Assembly (NCBI RefSeq): GCF_965221945.1
Contig: NZ_OZ244925.1
Span: forward strand, 930,001 to 994,000
Reading direction: 5' to 3'
DNA length: 64,000 bases
Source of the DNA: Poriferisodalis sp965221945
GTDB taxonomy: Bacteria; Actinomycetota; Acidimicrobiia; Acidimicrobiales; Poriferisodalaceae
Each line of letters begins with the position of its first letter. Positions within the stretch are counted from its first letter, which is position 1. A program made the translations under genes and the position numbers. This document shows positions 25,730-34,351 of the stretch, piece after piece. The notes beneath the pieces are model-generated. The model was not told the origin of the DNA and did not search any database. It saw only the letters and a list, made by a program, of their open reading frames with translations.

Positions 25730-28107
25730 CCTCCGGCCTCTCGAATGAGGCCTGACAGCAGCGCGGGTCGAAGCGGCTTGGTGTTGACGTTGACGTCGAG
25801 ATCGAACAGAGCGTCGGCGACTGCGTTGACGAGCGCGGGTACTGCTCCGATCACACCGCCTTCCCCCACACCCTTGAACCCACCGACGGCATCGATCGAC
25901 GGAGACTCGATGTGAGCGATCTGGAAGCTGGGAACGTCCACCGAGCTGGGCAGGAGATAGTCGACCAGAGTCGCCGTGCGGACCTGGCCGTCGGGGTCGT
26001 ACACAAACTCTTCCATGAGTGCCTCGCCGATGCCTTGTGCCACACCGCCCATCACCTGACCCTCGACGATCATCGGGTTGATGACGCGACCGCAGTCGTG
26101 TACGACGGTGTAGCCCTCGATGTCGACTGTCCCGTCTCCGGCATCGACAGCCACCTGTGCAATGTGGGTGGCATTGGCCATGGTGACAAGGGGCGGGTCG
26201 TAGAAGTCGGTCTCCTCGATGCCAAAGCTCTCGCCTTCGGGGAGGTCGAATGTGTTCATCGCGTAAGCCGTCTCGGCGACTTCTTGGAATGAGAGCGATC
26301 GGCTCGGCACGCCGGCGACGTGCATCTGGCCGTCGGAGACCACGATGTCTTCGGGCGTGGACTCGAGCATGTCCGCGGCGATCCGCGCCAGCTTCAGTCT
26401 GGCCTTCTCCGACGCCCGCACCAGCGCTCCGCCGCCCGTGACCGCGCTGCGGCTGGCGAAGGTGTTCGTGCCGTAGGGCCCGGCGGCGGTGTCGCCCTCG
26501 ATGACAGTCACATCCTCCAATCGGGCCCCGAGCTCGTCGGCGACGACCTGCGCGAAGGTCGTGAAGTGGCCTTGTCCCGAATGAGCGTGGCTCACGAAGG
26601 CCGTCACCTTGCCGGTGGGCTCCACCTTCACCGTCCCGCTGTCGAATCCGGGTAGGCGGGTCAGCCCGCGGGCACGCCAGCCTGGGGCTCCCGTCCCGCT
26701 CACCTCCGTGAAACTGCAGATGCCGATGCCCCGGTACTTGCCGTCGACGAGTCGGCCCTGGGCCGCCTGGCGGGCGCGGAACTCGTCGTACTTCGCCATC
26801 TCCATCGCCATCTTGAGCGACTCGACGAAACTGCCGGTGTCGTAGCGGACCCCGACGACGTTGGTCCACGGCAGCTCTGAGGTGGGCACCATGTTTCTCA
26901 GCCGAACCTCGGCTGGATCGAGCTCGAGCCGGCGGGCAATCCGATCCATGATGCCCTCGATCGCCATGAAGCAAACCGGTTGGGCCACGCCCCTATAGGC
27001 CAACACAGGCGCGGTGTGGGTTGCGACGGCGGTGGCCGTGTAGGAGTATTCGGTGATCCGGTACGGCCCAACGATCATGCGGGCGCCACCAGTGGTCTCC
27101 AGGGTGCAGCCGAAGGGCAACGCTGAGTAGGCGCCGCCATTGGTTCGAATCTCGGCCTTGAGCGCGAGGACGATGCCGTCATCATCGACCGCGGCCTCAA
27201 CCCGGTAGCGGTTGTCACGGGCGTGTACATCGGTGAGCAGGGCTCCGTACCGGTCCTGAATCCACTTCACGGGCCGGCGCAAACGCAGGGCGAGCGCGGC
27301 GCAGACGAACTCTTCGGGGTAGAGGGCCGCCTTGATGCCGAATCCGCCGCCGACGTCGGGAACCACGACCCGCAGGGTTGACTCTGAAACGTCGAGGAAC
27401 TCGGCCAGGGCAGTCCGTAGCAGATGGTGTATCTGGGTCGAGGAGTAGAAGACAAGGTTGCCCGCCTGCTCGGGCACAGCAAGACACCCTCGGGGTTCAA
27501 TCGGAACAGCGGTCACACGGTTCGAGTGGAAGTTTTCGGAGATGACATGGGCCGCCGCTTCGAAACCAGCGGCCACGCCATCGGTTGTGAATCGACCCTC
27601 GTAGTAGACGTTGCCCGGCACTGTCGGATTGACCTGCGGGGCGGCGGGATCGGTCGCTTCTTCGATCTTGGTGACCACAGGAAGCGGCTCGTAGTCGACT
27701 TGGACCAGCTCGATGCCGTCTTCGGCGAGGTACTGGCTCTCGGCCACGACCACGGCCACCGCCTCGCCCGCAAACCGCACTTCGTCGACAGCCAGCACGT
27801 CGCGGCTGTTGAGGTGGTAGCCGGGCAGCTCGATCTGAGCAGCGATCGGCTTCACCAGGGCTGCCAGATCCTCGCCGGTGAGGACGTCGACCACGCCGTC
27901 GAGAGCGCGCGCCTCGCTCACGTCGATCGACAAGATCCGGGCGTGGGCGTAGGGGCTCAGCACGAAGGCAAGGTGGAGGGTGTTGATCGGCGCGGGCAGA
28001 TCGTCGACGAAGCGGCCCTGGCCTCGAAGGAGGTAGTCGTCCTCTCGACGCAAGACGCTTTGGCCAACAGCGCCGTGCCCAACAGCGCCTTGCCGGTCGC
28101 TGCTCAT
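25726..28107 (-). CDS. Molybdenum hydroxylase large subunit (xanthine dehydrogenase/CoxL family)
   Basis: A 793 aa molybdopterin-cytosine-dinucleotide-binding subunit. Motifs are GRFVDD at the N-terminus, PDVGGGFGIKAALYPEE, the active-site loop LAYRGVAQPV and the catalytic Glu in GVGEGGVIG near the C-terminus. The loop is neither the AYxCSFR of true CO dehydrogenase nor the usual AYRGAGRPE: the Gln-Pro replaces the customary Gly-Arg-Pro. So CO oxidation is unlikely and hydroxylation of an aromatic or N-heterocyclic substrate more plausible. It overlaps the [2Fe-2S] subunit gene and the IclR gene by 4 bp each. Confidence 0.9.
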   Translation of the reverse strand: MSSDRQGAVGHGAVGQSVLRREDDYLLRGQGRFVDDLPAPINTLHLAFVLSPYAHARILSIDVSEARALDGVVDVLTGEDLAALVKPIAAQIELPGYHLNSRDVLAVDEVRFAGEAVAVVVAESQYLAEDGIELVQVDYEPLPVVTKIEEATDPAAPQVNPTVPGNVYYEGRFTTDGVAAGFEAAAHVISENFHSNRVTAVPIEPRGCLAVPEQAGNLVFYSSTQIHHLLRTALAEFLDVSESTLRVVVPDVGGGFGIKAALYPEEFVCAALALRLRRPVKWIQDRYGALLTDVHARDNRYRVEAAVDDDGIVLALKAEIRTNGGAYSALPFGCTLETTGGARMIVGPYRITEYSYTATAVATHTAPVLAYRGVAQPVCFMAIEGIMDRIARRLELDPAEVRLRNMVPTSELPWTNVVGVRYDTGSFVESLKMAMEMAKYDEFRARQAAQGRLVDGKYRGIGICSFTEVSGTGAPGWRARGLTRLPGFDSGTVKVEPTGKVTAFVSHAHSGQGHFTTFAQVVADELGARLEDVTVIEGDTAAGPYGTNTFASRSAVTGGGALVRASEKARLKLARIAADMLESTPEDIVVSDGQMHVAGVPSRSLSFQEVAETAYAMNTFDLPEGESFGIEETDFYDPPLVTMANATHIAQVAVDAGDGTVDIEGYTVVHDCGRVINPMIVEGQVMGGVAQGIGEALMEEFVYDPDGQVRTATLVDYLLPSSVDVPSFQIAHIESPSIDAVGGFKGVGEGGVIGAVPALVNAVADALFDLDVNVNTKPLRPALLSGLIREAGG

Positions 28108-28592
28108 GCTCGGTTCCCTCGTCGCAGCTCCACCGCGGCCTCAGCTACCGCATCGACGATGTTGGCGTAGCCGGTGCAGCGACAGACGTTGTTCATCAGT
28201 GCCTCCCGGATGGTGGCCTCGTCGGGGTCGGCGTTGCTTTCCAGCAGCTCGACCGCCGTGAGGAGGAATCCCGGTGTGCAGAAACCGCACTGGAGGGCAT
28301 GCTTTTGGTGGAACATCTCTTGGATCGGATGGAGCTCATCGAGGCCTGCGAGGTCTTCCACGGTGCGGATGTCCGATCCGTCAACCGCCACGGCGAAGTG
28401 CAGGCAGCTGCGGGCGGTGCGGCCGTCGAGCAACACCGTGCATGCACCGCACACTCCTTGCTCACAGCCGATGTGGGTGCCCGTCAGGCCGAGATCGTGT
28501 CGCAGGTAGTCGGCGAGCAACCGCCGAGCCTCCACTCGGGATTCTCGGCTTCGCCCGTTGACGGTGAGCTTCACCAGGTGTTCATCTGTCAT
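28104..28592 (-). CDS. Molybdenum hydroxylase [2Fe-2S] subunit
   Basis: A 162 aa small subunit with two [2Fe-2S] clusters. The plant-type ferredoxin cluster is GCEQGVCGACTVLLDG plus RSCLHFAV; the second, helical cluster is CGFCTPGFLLT and NVCRCTGYANIVDAV. All eight Cys are present. It passes electrons from the molybdenum centre to the FAD subunit. Four-base overlaps join it to both neighbours. Confidence 0.95.
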   Translation of the reverse strand: MTDEHLVKLTVNGRSRESRVEARRLLADYLRHDLGLTGTHIGCEQGVCGACTVLLDGRTARSCLHFAVAVDGSDIRTVEDLAGLDELHPIQEMFHQKHALQCGFCTPGFLLTAVELLESNADPDEATIREALMNNVCRCTGYANIVDAVAEAAVELRRGNRA

Positions 28593-29446
28593 GGAGCCTC
28601 GCCTTCCAGCAGGCCGCGTTCAACAAGGACGCCGACAAGGTGTCGTCGGTACTCGGCGTCGGCGTGGATGTCGCCGGTCGGATTGACTGCACTGCGGGCC
28701 GCCGCGACGGCGGCTGCGATTGCCGCGGGGCCGAGGTCGGAGCCGACCAGCACGCCCTCGGCGTCGATCAAACGCTGGGCCACCGACCCAACGCCGAACG
28801 CCGCGATGCGTGCCATCGTGCAGACGCCGTCCACGCTGGCCCACCGCAGTGCGACCCCGCCTACCGGGAATACGTGGCCCCCGTTCGAGACTTCAGCCAG
28901 GGCGCTTCGCTCGCCCCGATCCTGGCGTTTGAACGTGACCGCCGAAACGACCTCACCTGGCTCGATGCTGGTGGTCATGTCAGCTACGAAGAAGTCGTGG
29001 GCCGGAACCCGACGTTCGCCAGCGGCACTCGTGAGCACCAGATCGGCCTCCAACGCGAGCGCAACGGCCGGCAACTCGGCGAGCGGGTCGCAGTGGGCCA
29101 GACTGCCGCAGACGGTGCCACGGTTGCGCGTGGCGGGCAGCCCGACGTGGGGTAGCGCCTTGGCCAACAACGGGCACTCGGCTTCGACCAGAGAGTCGGT
29201 CTCGGCGTCGATCTGGCGCACGAGCGCACCGACGACGAGGCGATCGTTCGAGAGCCGGATGTAGTCGAGCTCCTGACAGCGGTTGATCGACACGAGCACC
29301 TCGGGTCGGGCCAGCCGGAGATTCATGAGCGGAACCAGGCTCTGGCCGCCTGCGAGAATCCGAGCGTCATCGCCGTACTCGGCCAGGGCTCGGACCACCG
29401 CGTTGAGCGACTCGGGAGCAACAAACGAGAACGGAGCGGGTTTCAT
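28589..29446 (-). CDS. Molybdenum hydroxylase FAD subunit
   Basis: A 285 aa FAD-binding subunit of the CoxM/XdhB type. FAD motifs ARILAGGQSLVPLMNLRLARP (near residue 32) and ATRNRGTVCGSLAHCDPLAELP (near residue 110) are clear. It completes the three-subunit hydroxylase. The gene starts 6 bp after the NicX-like gene, so the set is cotranscribed with it. Confidence 0.94.
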   Translation of the reverse strand: MKPAPFSFVAPESLNAVVRALAEYGDDARILAGGQSLVPLMNLRLARPEVLVSINRCQELDYIRLSNDRLVVGALVRQIDAETDSLVEAECPLLAKALPHVGLPATRNRGTVCGSLAHCDPLAELPAVALALEADLVLTSAAGERRVPAHDFFVADMTTSIEPGEVVSAVTFKRQDRGERSALAEVSNGGHVFPVGGVALRWASVDGVCTMARIAAFGVGSVAQRLIDAEGVLVGSDLGPAAIAAAVAAARSAVNPTGDIHADAEYRRHLVGVLVERGLLEGEAP

Positions 29447-29452
29447 GGCGAC

Positions 29453-30481
29453 TCAGCCGATGACGGGCTGCAGCTCGGCCGCGAGAGCCACCAACGGCTC
29501 AGGGCCCACGATGGCACCGTCTTCGACGACACGTCGACCGTCGATGTCGATCGTGTGCAAGAACAAGACAGCGTCGGGGTGGTTCTCACCGCCGCCGGGG
29601 TCCCACCACGGCATGCCCATTCCGATGGCGTTGTTGCCCTGGGCACGGGTGTCCTCGATGAACGAGTCGCCGGTGACTCGGGCCGTGGGATGGATGCCGT
29701 GGGTGAAGTGAATGACATATCCGTAGTCGCCGTCCGAACCCGCCCGCCGCAGCGCTCGGTCGGCGACAAATCGCTCATTGCCTCCGCCCGCAATGGCCCG
29801 AATGCGGCCATCGATCTCGAGGGTCATGGGTGCAGCGAGCGGTGTGTAGTACTCGTGGAAGATGGCTCCGACCTCGATGCGCCCCTTCACCGTTTCGACA
29901 TCGGGGAACAACGTGCATTGCCCCGGCACCAAGACCGTCCCCGGCTTGTCGGCTCGTCGCGGCTTGTCGAATCCACGCTGCCCGAGAATGAAGCTCACGT
30001 CGGTGCCGGCGTTGTCGGTGATGCGCACGGTCTTGCCGACCGCTTCGTTCACCAGCGCGTCAAAGGCATGGTGTACCGCGAAGTAGCGGTCGAGATCCAC
30101 CCGCCCGAACAGCCTCAACAGGCCCCCGGCGTTCAGGTCGGCACCTAGCAGATAGCGGATGTGCTCGCCCTCCATCGCCTGATCGTGAAGCTCCGAGCCG
30201 GCGAGGTAGGGGAACGTGAGATCGATCCACACATCTGCGGCCAACGCTGCGGCCGAAACCGCCGGAGTGAGGTACGGGTCGGCAAGGCGGCCTTGATACG
30301 GAAGCGGCGGGATCAACAGGACCGATGCATTGGCACCGGCGAGCAGAGATGCTTGGAGCACCGCCTGCCACACCACTTCGTCGCTGTCGGTGTCGGCGGT
30401 GATCAGGACGGTTTCGTTCGGCTCCAATGCCATGTAGTCGCGCATCAGCACGTCCGCTGCGCCGGCAACAGTGGCTGTCAT
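29453..30481 (-). CDS. NicX-like (2,5-dihydroxypyridine dioxygenase / M29-fold) enzyme
   Basis: A 342 aa protein resembling the family shared by 2,5-dihydroxypyridine 5,6-dioxygenase NicX and M29 aminopeptidases. The pattern PMTLEIDGRIRAIAGG followed by GYVIHFTHGIHP and the H-x-D of NHPDAVLFLH corresponds to the NicX order (hydrophobic strand, His, then H-x-D as iron ligands), as far as I recall that sequence. A ring-cleaving iron enzyme is the better guess given the Rieske oxygenase (4 bp overlap upstream) and molybdenum hydroxylase (6 bp downstream). An aminopeptidase-like role is not excluded. Confidence 0.7.
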   Translation of the reverse strand: MTATVAGAADVLMRDYMALEPNETVLITADTDSDEVVWQAVLQASLLAGANASVLLIPPLPYQGRLADPYLTPAVSAAALAADVWIDLTFPYLAGSELHDQAMEGEHIRYLLGADLNAGGLLRLFGRVDLDRYFAVHHAFDALVNEAVGKTVRITDNAGTDVSFILGQRGFDKPRRADKPGTVLVPGQCTLFPDVETVKGRIEVGAIFHEYYTPLAAPMTLEIDGRIRAIAGGGNERFVADRALRRAGSDGDYGYVIHFTHGIHPTARVTGDSFIEDTRAQGNNAIGMGMPWWDPGGGENHPDAVLFLHTIDIDGRRVVEDGAIVGPEPLVALAAELQPVIG

Positions 30482-31611
30482 GGGGTCGCTCCGCCGATCA
30501 CGCGGTCCAGATAGCCGTTGAGGAAGTTGTGAACGCCCTTCTCCAGGGTGCTCATGCGCCCGGGCCGGTAGGCGGGTGAACTCATCGCCTGTTGCATCGA
30601 CTCGATCATGATTCGGTCTTCTTCGAGTACCAGGATCTGAAAGTCGTGGTAGATCTTCAGCGTCTCAGCGAAGTCCGGCCTGTCGAAGAATTCCTCGGGA
30701 AACAGGTGGTAGATGACCACCCGGGTGCGGCCCTCGTCGATCGGCCACGCGATCATCGGCCGAATGCAATCGATGCGGCCGAAAAACGTCAGGTTGGGCG
30801 AAGTGAACGCAGTACAGGCAAAACTGTGCGGTCTGTCCTCCAGCCACGGCATCTTGCCGAGCAGTGGCTCGGCCCCCGGCGTGGGAGGGCCGGCATCGTA
30901 GAAGATCGAAAGACCGCCGTCGGGTTTGACGTTCACGTGGTCGGGCTCGAACTTGAAGTTGGCGCCGAAGCTGTCCGCGTGCAGCACCCCGACGTGGTAG
31001 AAGTCCATCAAGTTCTCGTGTATGAACTTCCAGTTGCACGCGAGGTCGATTTCGAGCTTGTTACCCAGGCGGCATTTCTCCCACCCGAGGAAAGAGAACT
31101 CCTCGTCGATCCCGGCCATCGCATCAGCCAGCGGTCCGGCATCGTGATCGAAGTTGATGAAGATGTTGCCCCGCCAGACGTCGAGCCGCAGTGGTGTCAG
31201 GGCGCAATCGGCGACGTCGAATCCCTGGGTCTCGGCCATGTAGGCGGCCCCCTTCAGCTGGCCGTCGAGGCCGTATACCCAACCGTGGTACGGGCAGCTG
31301 AATGCCTTGAGATTGCCCGATCCGTACGCAACCTCGACACCTCGGTGGACGCACATGTTGTAGCTGGCGTGTAGCTGACCGTCGCGATCGCGCGAGAGCA
31401 GTACGGGCTCGCCAACCAGGCGCAGCGCCATGTAGTCACCCGGATCGGCCAGCTCCTCGACCCGTCCTACGTAGAGCCACTCGCGTTTGAAATATTCGGC
31501 CACCTCGCGACGGAAGATCTCCGGGCTGGCATAGATCGCGCCCGGCGCATGGGTCGCCTGGTCCAACGCGACCCTGGTCCCTGCCGGATCTACCTCGGAC
31601 AAATCTGACAT
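30478..31611 (-). CDS. Rieske non-heme iron oxygenase, alpha subunit
   Basis: A 377 aa terminal oxygenase. The Rieske [2Fe-2S] centre is CVHRG, then CPYHGW 18 residues later. The mononuclear iron site is in NLMDFYHVGVLH (Asp and two His), with a plausible third carboxylate near the C-terminus. It inserts oxygen into aromatic rings or demethylates them, and needs a reductase that is not in this operon. ATG 31611 has GGAGGGA upstream. Gene order with a molybdenum hydroxylase and a ring-cleavage enzyme suggests hydroxylation of a heteroaromatic or aromatic acid. Confidence 0.92.
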   Translation of the reverse strand: MSDLSEVDPAGTRVALDQATHAPGAIYASPEIFRREVAEYFKREWLYVGRVEELADPGDYMALRLVGEPVLLSRDRDGQLHASYNMCVHRGVEVAYGSGNLKAFSCPYHGWVYGLDGQLKGAAYMAETQGFDVADCALTPLRLDVWRGNIFINFDHDAGPLADAMAGIDEEFSFLGWEKCRLGNKLEIDLACNWKFIHENLMDFYHVGVLHADSFGANFKFEPDHVNVKPDGGLSIFYDAGPPTPGAEPLLGKMPWLEDRPHSFACTAFTSPNLTFFGRIDCIRPMIAWPIDEGRTRVVIYHLFPEEFFDRPDFAETLKIYHDFQILVLEEDRIMIESMQQAMSSPAYRPGRMSTLEKGVHNFLNGYLDRVIGGATP

Positions 31612-31633
31612 CACGTCCCTCCATTCCTCACGG

Positions 31634-31648
31634 TTTCGCATTACGAAA
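31634..31648. promoter_or_regulatory. 15 bp palindrome upstream of the Rieske gene
   Basis: TTTCG-CATTA-CGAAA, perfect 5 bp arms, 23-37 bp before the Rieske ATG. Short AT/CG palindromes of about this length are typical IclR-family targets, and an IclR gene ends this operon. Direct evidence is the symmetry and position only. Confidence 0.45.
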
Positions 31649-31668
31649 TTCACGCCGCTATCGGAAAC

Positions 31669-31900
31669 TTAGTAGGGCATCAGCTCGACCGTCATGGCGT
31701 CGCCGGAACAACTGACCCCCATGTGCCGATAGCGATCGGGACCGAGGTCTGATTCGGCCGATTCTGGGGTGGATGAGCGGTAACGCGCAAGGAGGGCGAT
31801 CTGCGCGAGACGTTGGTTGACGGCGGACATGACCAGCCGCGTTGCCGAGGAACTGATTCTCGGCCTGCAGATCGCGGGCCGTGAGGTCGGTCTCGGTCAA
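31669..31900 (-). pseudogene. Small unrecognised gene, probably frameshifted
   Basis: In an otherwise tight operon there are 285 bp between the enolase-superfamily gene and the Rieske gene. A TTG overlapping the upstream stop begins LTETDLTARDLQAENQFLG; about 20 codons later a second frame takes over at the ATG at 31830 (MSAVNQRLAQIALLARYR) and runs to TAA at 31669. Joining them with a one-base shift gives a polar protein of about 76 aa ending GDAMTVELMPY. The second frame alone is a 53 aa ORF without a ribosome-binding site. I do not recognise the product. Confidence 0.4.
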
Positions 31901-33066
31901 GTCTGAACCCGGAACTGGTTGACCAGATCCATGTTGAGCTCGAGGCCCAGCCCGGGTGCGGTCGGCGGCGCGACCCAGCCGTCGACGATCTCGGGCATCG
32001 CCGGGTGGACGAGGTCGCGGCGCAGTATCGAGGCGACCGGTTCGATGGTGCGGAACTCGATCATGGGAATCTGCATGCTCGCGATCTGCATGTGGATGTT
32101 GCAGAAATCGGAGATCGCCGAGGCGTAGCTGTGGGGCATGAGCAAGGCCCCGGCGAGCTCGCACATCTCCGAGATCCGGGCGATCTCTGTGAAGCCGCCG
32201 GCTCGGCTGATGCCGCAGTGCAGCAACGGCACCTTGGCATTGTCGAGCCATTCCTTGGCCTCCCAACGGCCAGTCGAGAATTCGCCCGCGCCGATGAGCA
32301 GCGGGCAGCGGGCCGCCAGCTGGCGGTACCCCTCCATGTCGTCGTGACGCAGCGGCACCTCGGCGAAGTACACCCGGTGGTCATCGAGGCGATTGAGAAC
32401 CCACAGTGCCTCCTGCCAATGGGTCCAGCGATACCCGGGGTCGGTTCCCAGCACGATGTCGTCACCGATCATGGCCCGGAGCTGACCGACAAGGTCGACC
32501 ACCTGGTGGTCGGGCAATTCGGTGAGCCCGACGAAGGGCAGCTTCATGGCGGTGAAACCCGACTGACGGGCGAGATCGACGATCACCTCCATCTTCTCGA
32601 GGATCGCGGCGGTCGGCTCGCCCCTGGTGTCGCCCGGATACAGGGTCACGTACGGACGCGCTCCCGGCTGGCGGGCACCTCCCAGCAGCTGCCAAACGGG
32701 CTTGTCGAGCTGCTTGCCGGCCAGGTCGTAGAGGGCGATGTCGACCGCCGACAGGGCGTTGATGAGCAGTCCTCTGCGGCCGTGGTAGAAGCTCGAGTGG
32801 TAGATGACGTCGTAGATGGCCAGTGCCTCGATCGGGTCCTTGCCGATGACATGCTCTTTGATGCCGTTGGCCCAGAAGTGCTCGCTCGGGAACTCAATCA
32901 GCTCCTTCAGGACGCTGGGCGCACACGCACACTCCCCGAAGCCCATGCGACCGTCGGAGTCGGTGACGAGCACGAGCAGCATGTCCTCGGTGTCGGTTTC
33001 GGTGAAGGCGTTTCCTTCAGCAGGAACTGACACCACTATCGCTTCAAGGTCAACTACGGCTGGCAT
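31897..33066 (-). CDS. Enolase-superfamily (mandelate racemase/muconate lactonizing) enzyme
   Basis: A 389 aa protein. N-terminal capping domain (MLLVLVTDSDGRMGFGECACA) and a barrel with GFTAMKLPF (K-x-x type base region), LGTDPGYRW for the first metal acid, YFAEVPLRHDD for the second and IGAGEFSTGRW for the third. The H/D region LLMPHSYASAISDF supplies the opposite-face base. It abstracts a proton alpha to a carboxylate; racemase, dehydratase and cycloisomerase activities are all possible. ATG 33066 has GAGGA upstream and overlaps the PhyH gene by 17 bp. Confidence 0.88.
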   Translation of the reverse strand: MPAVVDLEAIVVSVPAEGNAFTETDTEDMLLVLVTDSDGRMGFGECACAPSVLKELIEFPSEHFWANGIKEHVIGKDPIEALAIYDVIYHSSFYHGRRGLLINALSAVDIALYDLAGKQLDKPVWQLLGGARQPGARPYVTLYPGDTRGEPTAAILEKMEVIVDLARQSGFTAMKLPFVGLTELPDHQVVDLVGQLRAMIGDDIVLGTDPGYRWTHWQEALWVLNRLDDHRVYFAEVPLRHDDMEGYRQLAARCPLLIGAGEFSTGRWEAKEWLDNAKVPLLHCGISRAGGFTEIARISEMCELAGALLMPHSYASAISDFCNIHMQIASMQIPMIEFRTIEPVASILRRDLVHPAMPEIVDGWVAPPTAPGLGLELNMDLVNQFRVQT

Positions 33067-34006
33067 GTGATTCCTCACTTCGTTGATGTGCCGGTTTCGA
33101 TGTCAGCGCCGATCCGAGGGCTCCCGGTTCTCCCGAGTCCTTGAGCATCTGGTGGTAAGGATGGAGCCGCCCGAAGTTCTTCTCGCGCGAGACCCAATCC
33201 GAGGTCTGGCCCGGCTCGTCCCCATAGGCCAGGATCAGGCAGTGGCGCTCGCCGATCTCGACGGGTGTCACTCTGTGCATCGAGCACCAACCCTCGAAGA
33301 TCTGCAGGTCACCAGGGCGCCCCGGCAGCCGCAGGACACCTTCGCCCGTCGTCAGCACTCGTTTGACTGCATCGAAGCGTTGATCGGTCTCGGTCCTCAG
33401 GAAGGGCACGTATTCGAACACTCCGCCGCGCTCGGGCTCTCTGATGACGATCGACGTCGCGTACGGCGAGCCGTCGAAGTGCCACGGGAGCGTCTCGCCG
33501 GGCAATTGAATGTTCACGATGATCGCGACCATCGGATCTTCGTAGAAGTAGATCGGGTCGAGCTGTAAGACCTGGCCGATGAAGTCGAGGATTTCGCGGC
33601 GTCGATACAGCTGGTACATGAGCGATTCGTCGGGGATCCGGTCCATGCACAGCCAGTGGTTCGACTGGGCTTGGAAGAACCTGAGCGGGTGATCTTCGGG
33701 CAGAGTCGGATCGACTTCCTCGACGAAGTACGGGTTGCGCAGGTTCCTGCTGTAGTCGCGGCGGTCGGCCAGGGCGTCGATCTCAGCCGTCATCTGCGCA
33801 ACCACGTCGGCTCGAACGAACCCCGGGACAACCGCAAGACCATCCTGGTCCAAGTGTGCTCGAGCCGATGCGACCAGCTCGCGGTAGCTGGCGGACTCGG
33901 GACGATCGAGTGGGTATCGCTCGACGTCGACGAGCGAGTTCAGGGACGCGACGGGGACATGATTCTCGCCCTGCCCGAGTGGTGCAGGTGCAGTAGTCCG
34001 ATCCAT
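33050..34006 (-). CDS. Phytanoyl-CoA dioxygenase (PhyH) family oxygenase
   Basis: A 318 aa Fe(II)/2-oxoglutarate-type enzyme. The iron-binding H-x-D is in LPWHFDGSPYATS, the distal His in SMHRVTPV, and an Arg that could hold 2-oxoglutarate follows in IGERHCLILAYG. ATG 34006 follows a strong GGAGG site, which sets the start. It is the first gene of the minus-strand catabolic operon. The substrate is unknown; PhyH relatives hydroxylate a wide range of small molecules. Confidence 0.88.
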   Translation of the reverse strand: MDRTTAPAPLGQGENHVPVASLNSLVDVERYPLDRPESASYRELVASARAHLDQDGLAVVPGFVRADVVAQMTAEIDALADRRDYSRNLRNPYFVEEVDPTLPEDHPLRFFQAQSNHWLCMDRIPDESLMYQLYRRREILDFIGQVLQLDPIYFYEDPMVAIIVNIQLPGETLPWHFDGSPYATSIVIREPERGGVFEYVPFLRTETDQRFDAVKRVLTTGEGVLRLPGRPGDLQIFEGWCSMHRVTPVEIGERHCLILAYGDEPGQTSDWVSREKNFGRLHPYHQMLKDSGEPGALGSALTSKPAHQRSEESHASRS

Positions 34007-34339
34007 TTCGCCCTCCGAGGAGAATTGGCCGTTGCGCAGGTGGGTGATCGTGGTTGACCGAGACTGAACGTCTGTACGATCGTACGGGACGGCCGACCGC
34101 AGGGGGCGCGTTGTAGCTGACCGGTTCTGGGGGAGAGTCACGCTCTGTGTCGACGTCAAGCTGCCGCAAACCATCGTCACCGGCGGGCATCTCGGCGCGA
34201 GGTGCCGGGGACGAAGGCGGGTGGCTTGTCGTCGGCCACCTTGGCGGTTGCCATGTGGCCGGCCAGCTCAGCACGGACTGCCGCCACCTACTCAGGACTC
34301 GCAAGGTCCCCGACGACCAGGCAGTCGGCGGCTGAGAAA
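34007..34339. other. Divergent intergenic region with palindrome
   Basis: About 330 bp between the PhyH operon and uridine phosphorylase. It carries a perfect 12 bp palindrome GTACGATCGTAC at 34074-34085, about 70 bp before the PhyH ATG, flanked as CT...GG. TetR-type regulators often bind such sites. No coding frame convinces me. Confidence 0.4.
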
Positions 34340-34345
34340 TAGGGT
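34340..34345 (+). promoter_or_regulatory. -10 hexamer of a leaderless promoter (uridine phosphorylase)
   Basis: TAGGGT is followed after 6 nt by ATG at 34352, which decides between that ATG and the adjacent GTG at 34349. Confidence 0.4.
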
Positions 34346-34351
34346 CGGGTG

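Noticed and set aside
25730..26974. Minus-strand open frame upstream of the IclR gene in its own frame
   Set aside because: It is an out-of-frame reading of the molybdenum hydroxylase large-subunit gene; IclR similarity begins only at the GTG at 25729.
25726..29446. Aerobic CO dehydrogenase (coxMSL)
   Set aside because: The order medium-small-large fits, but the large-subunit loop is AYRGVAQP rather than the AYxCSFR of true CO dehydrogenase and no cox accessory genes follow.
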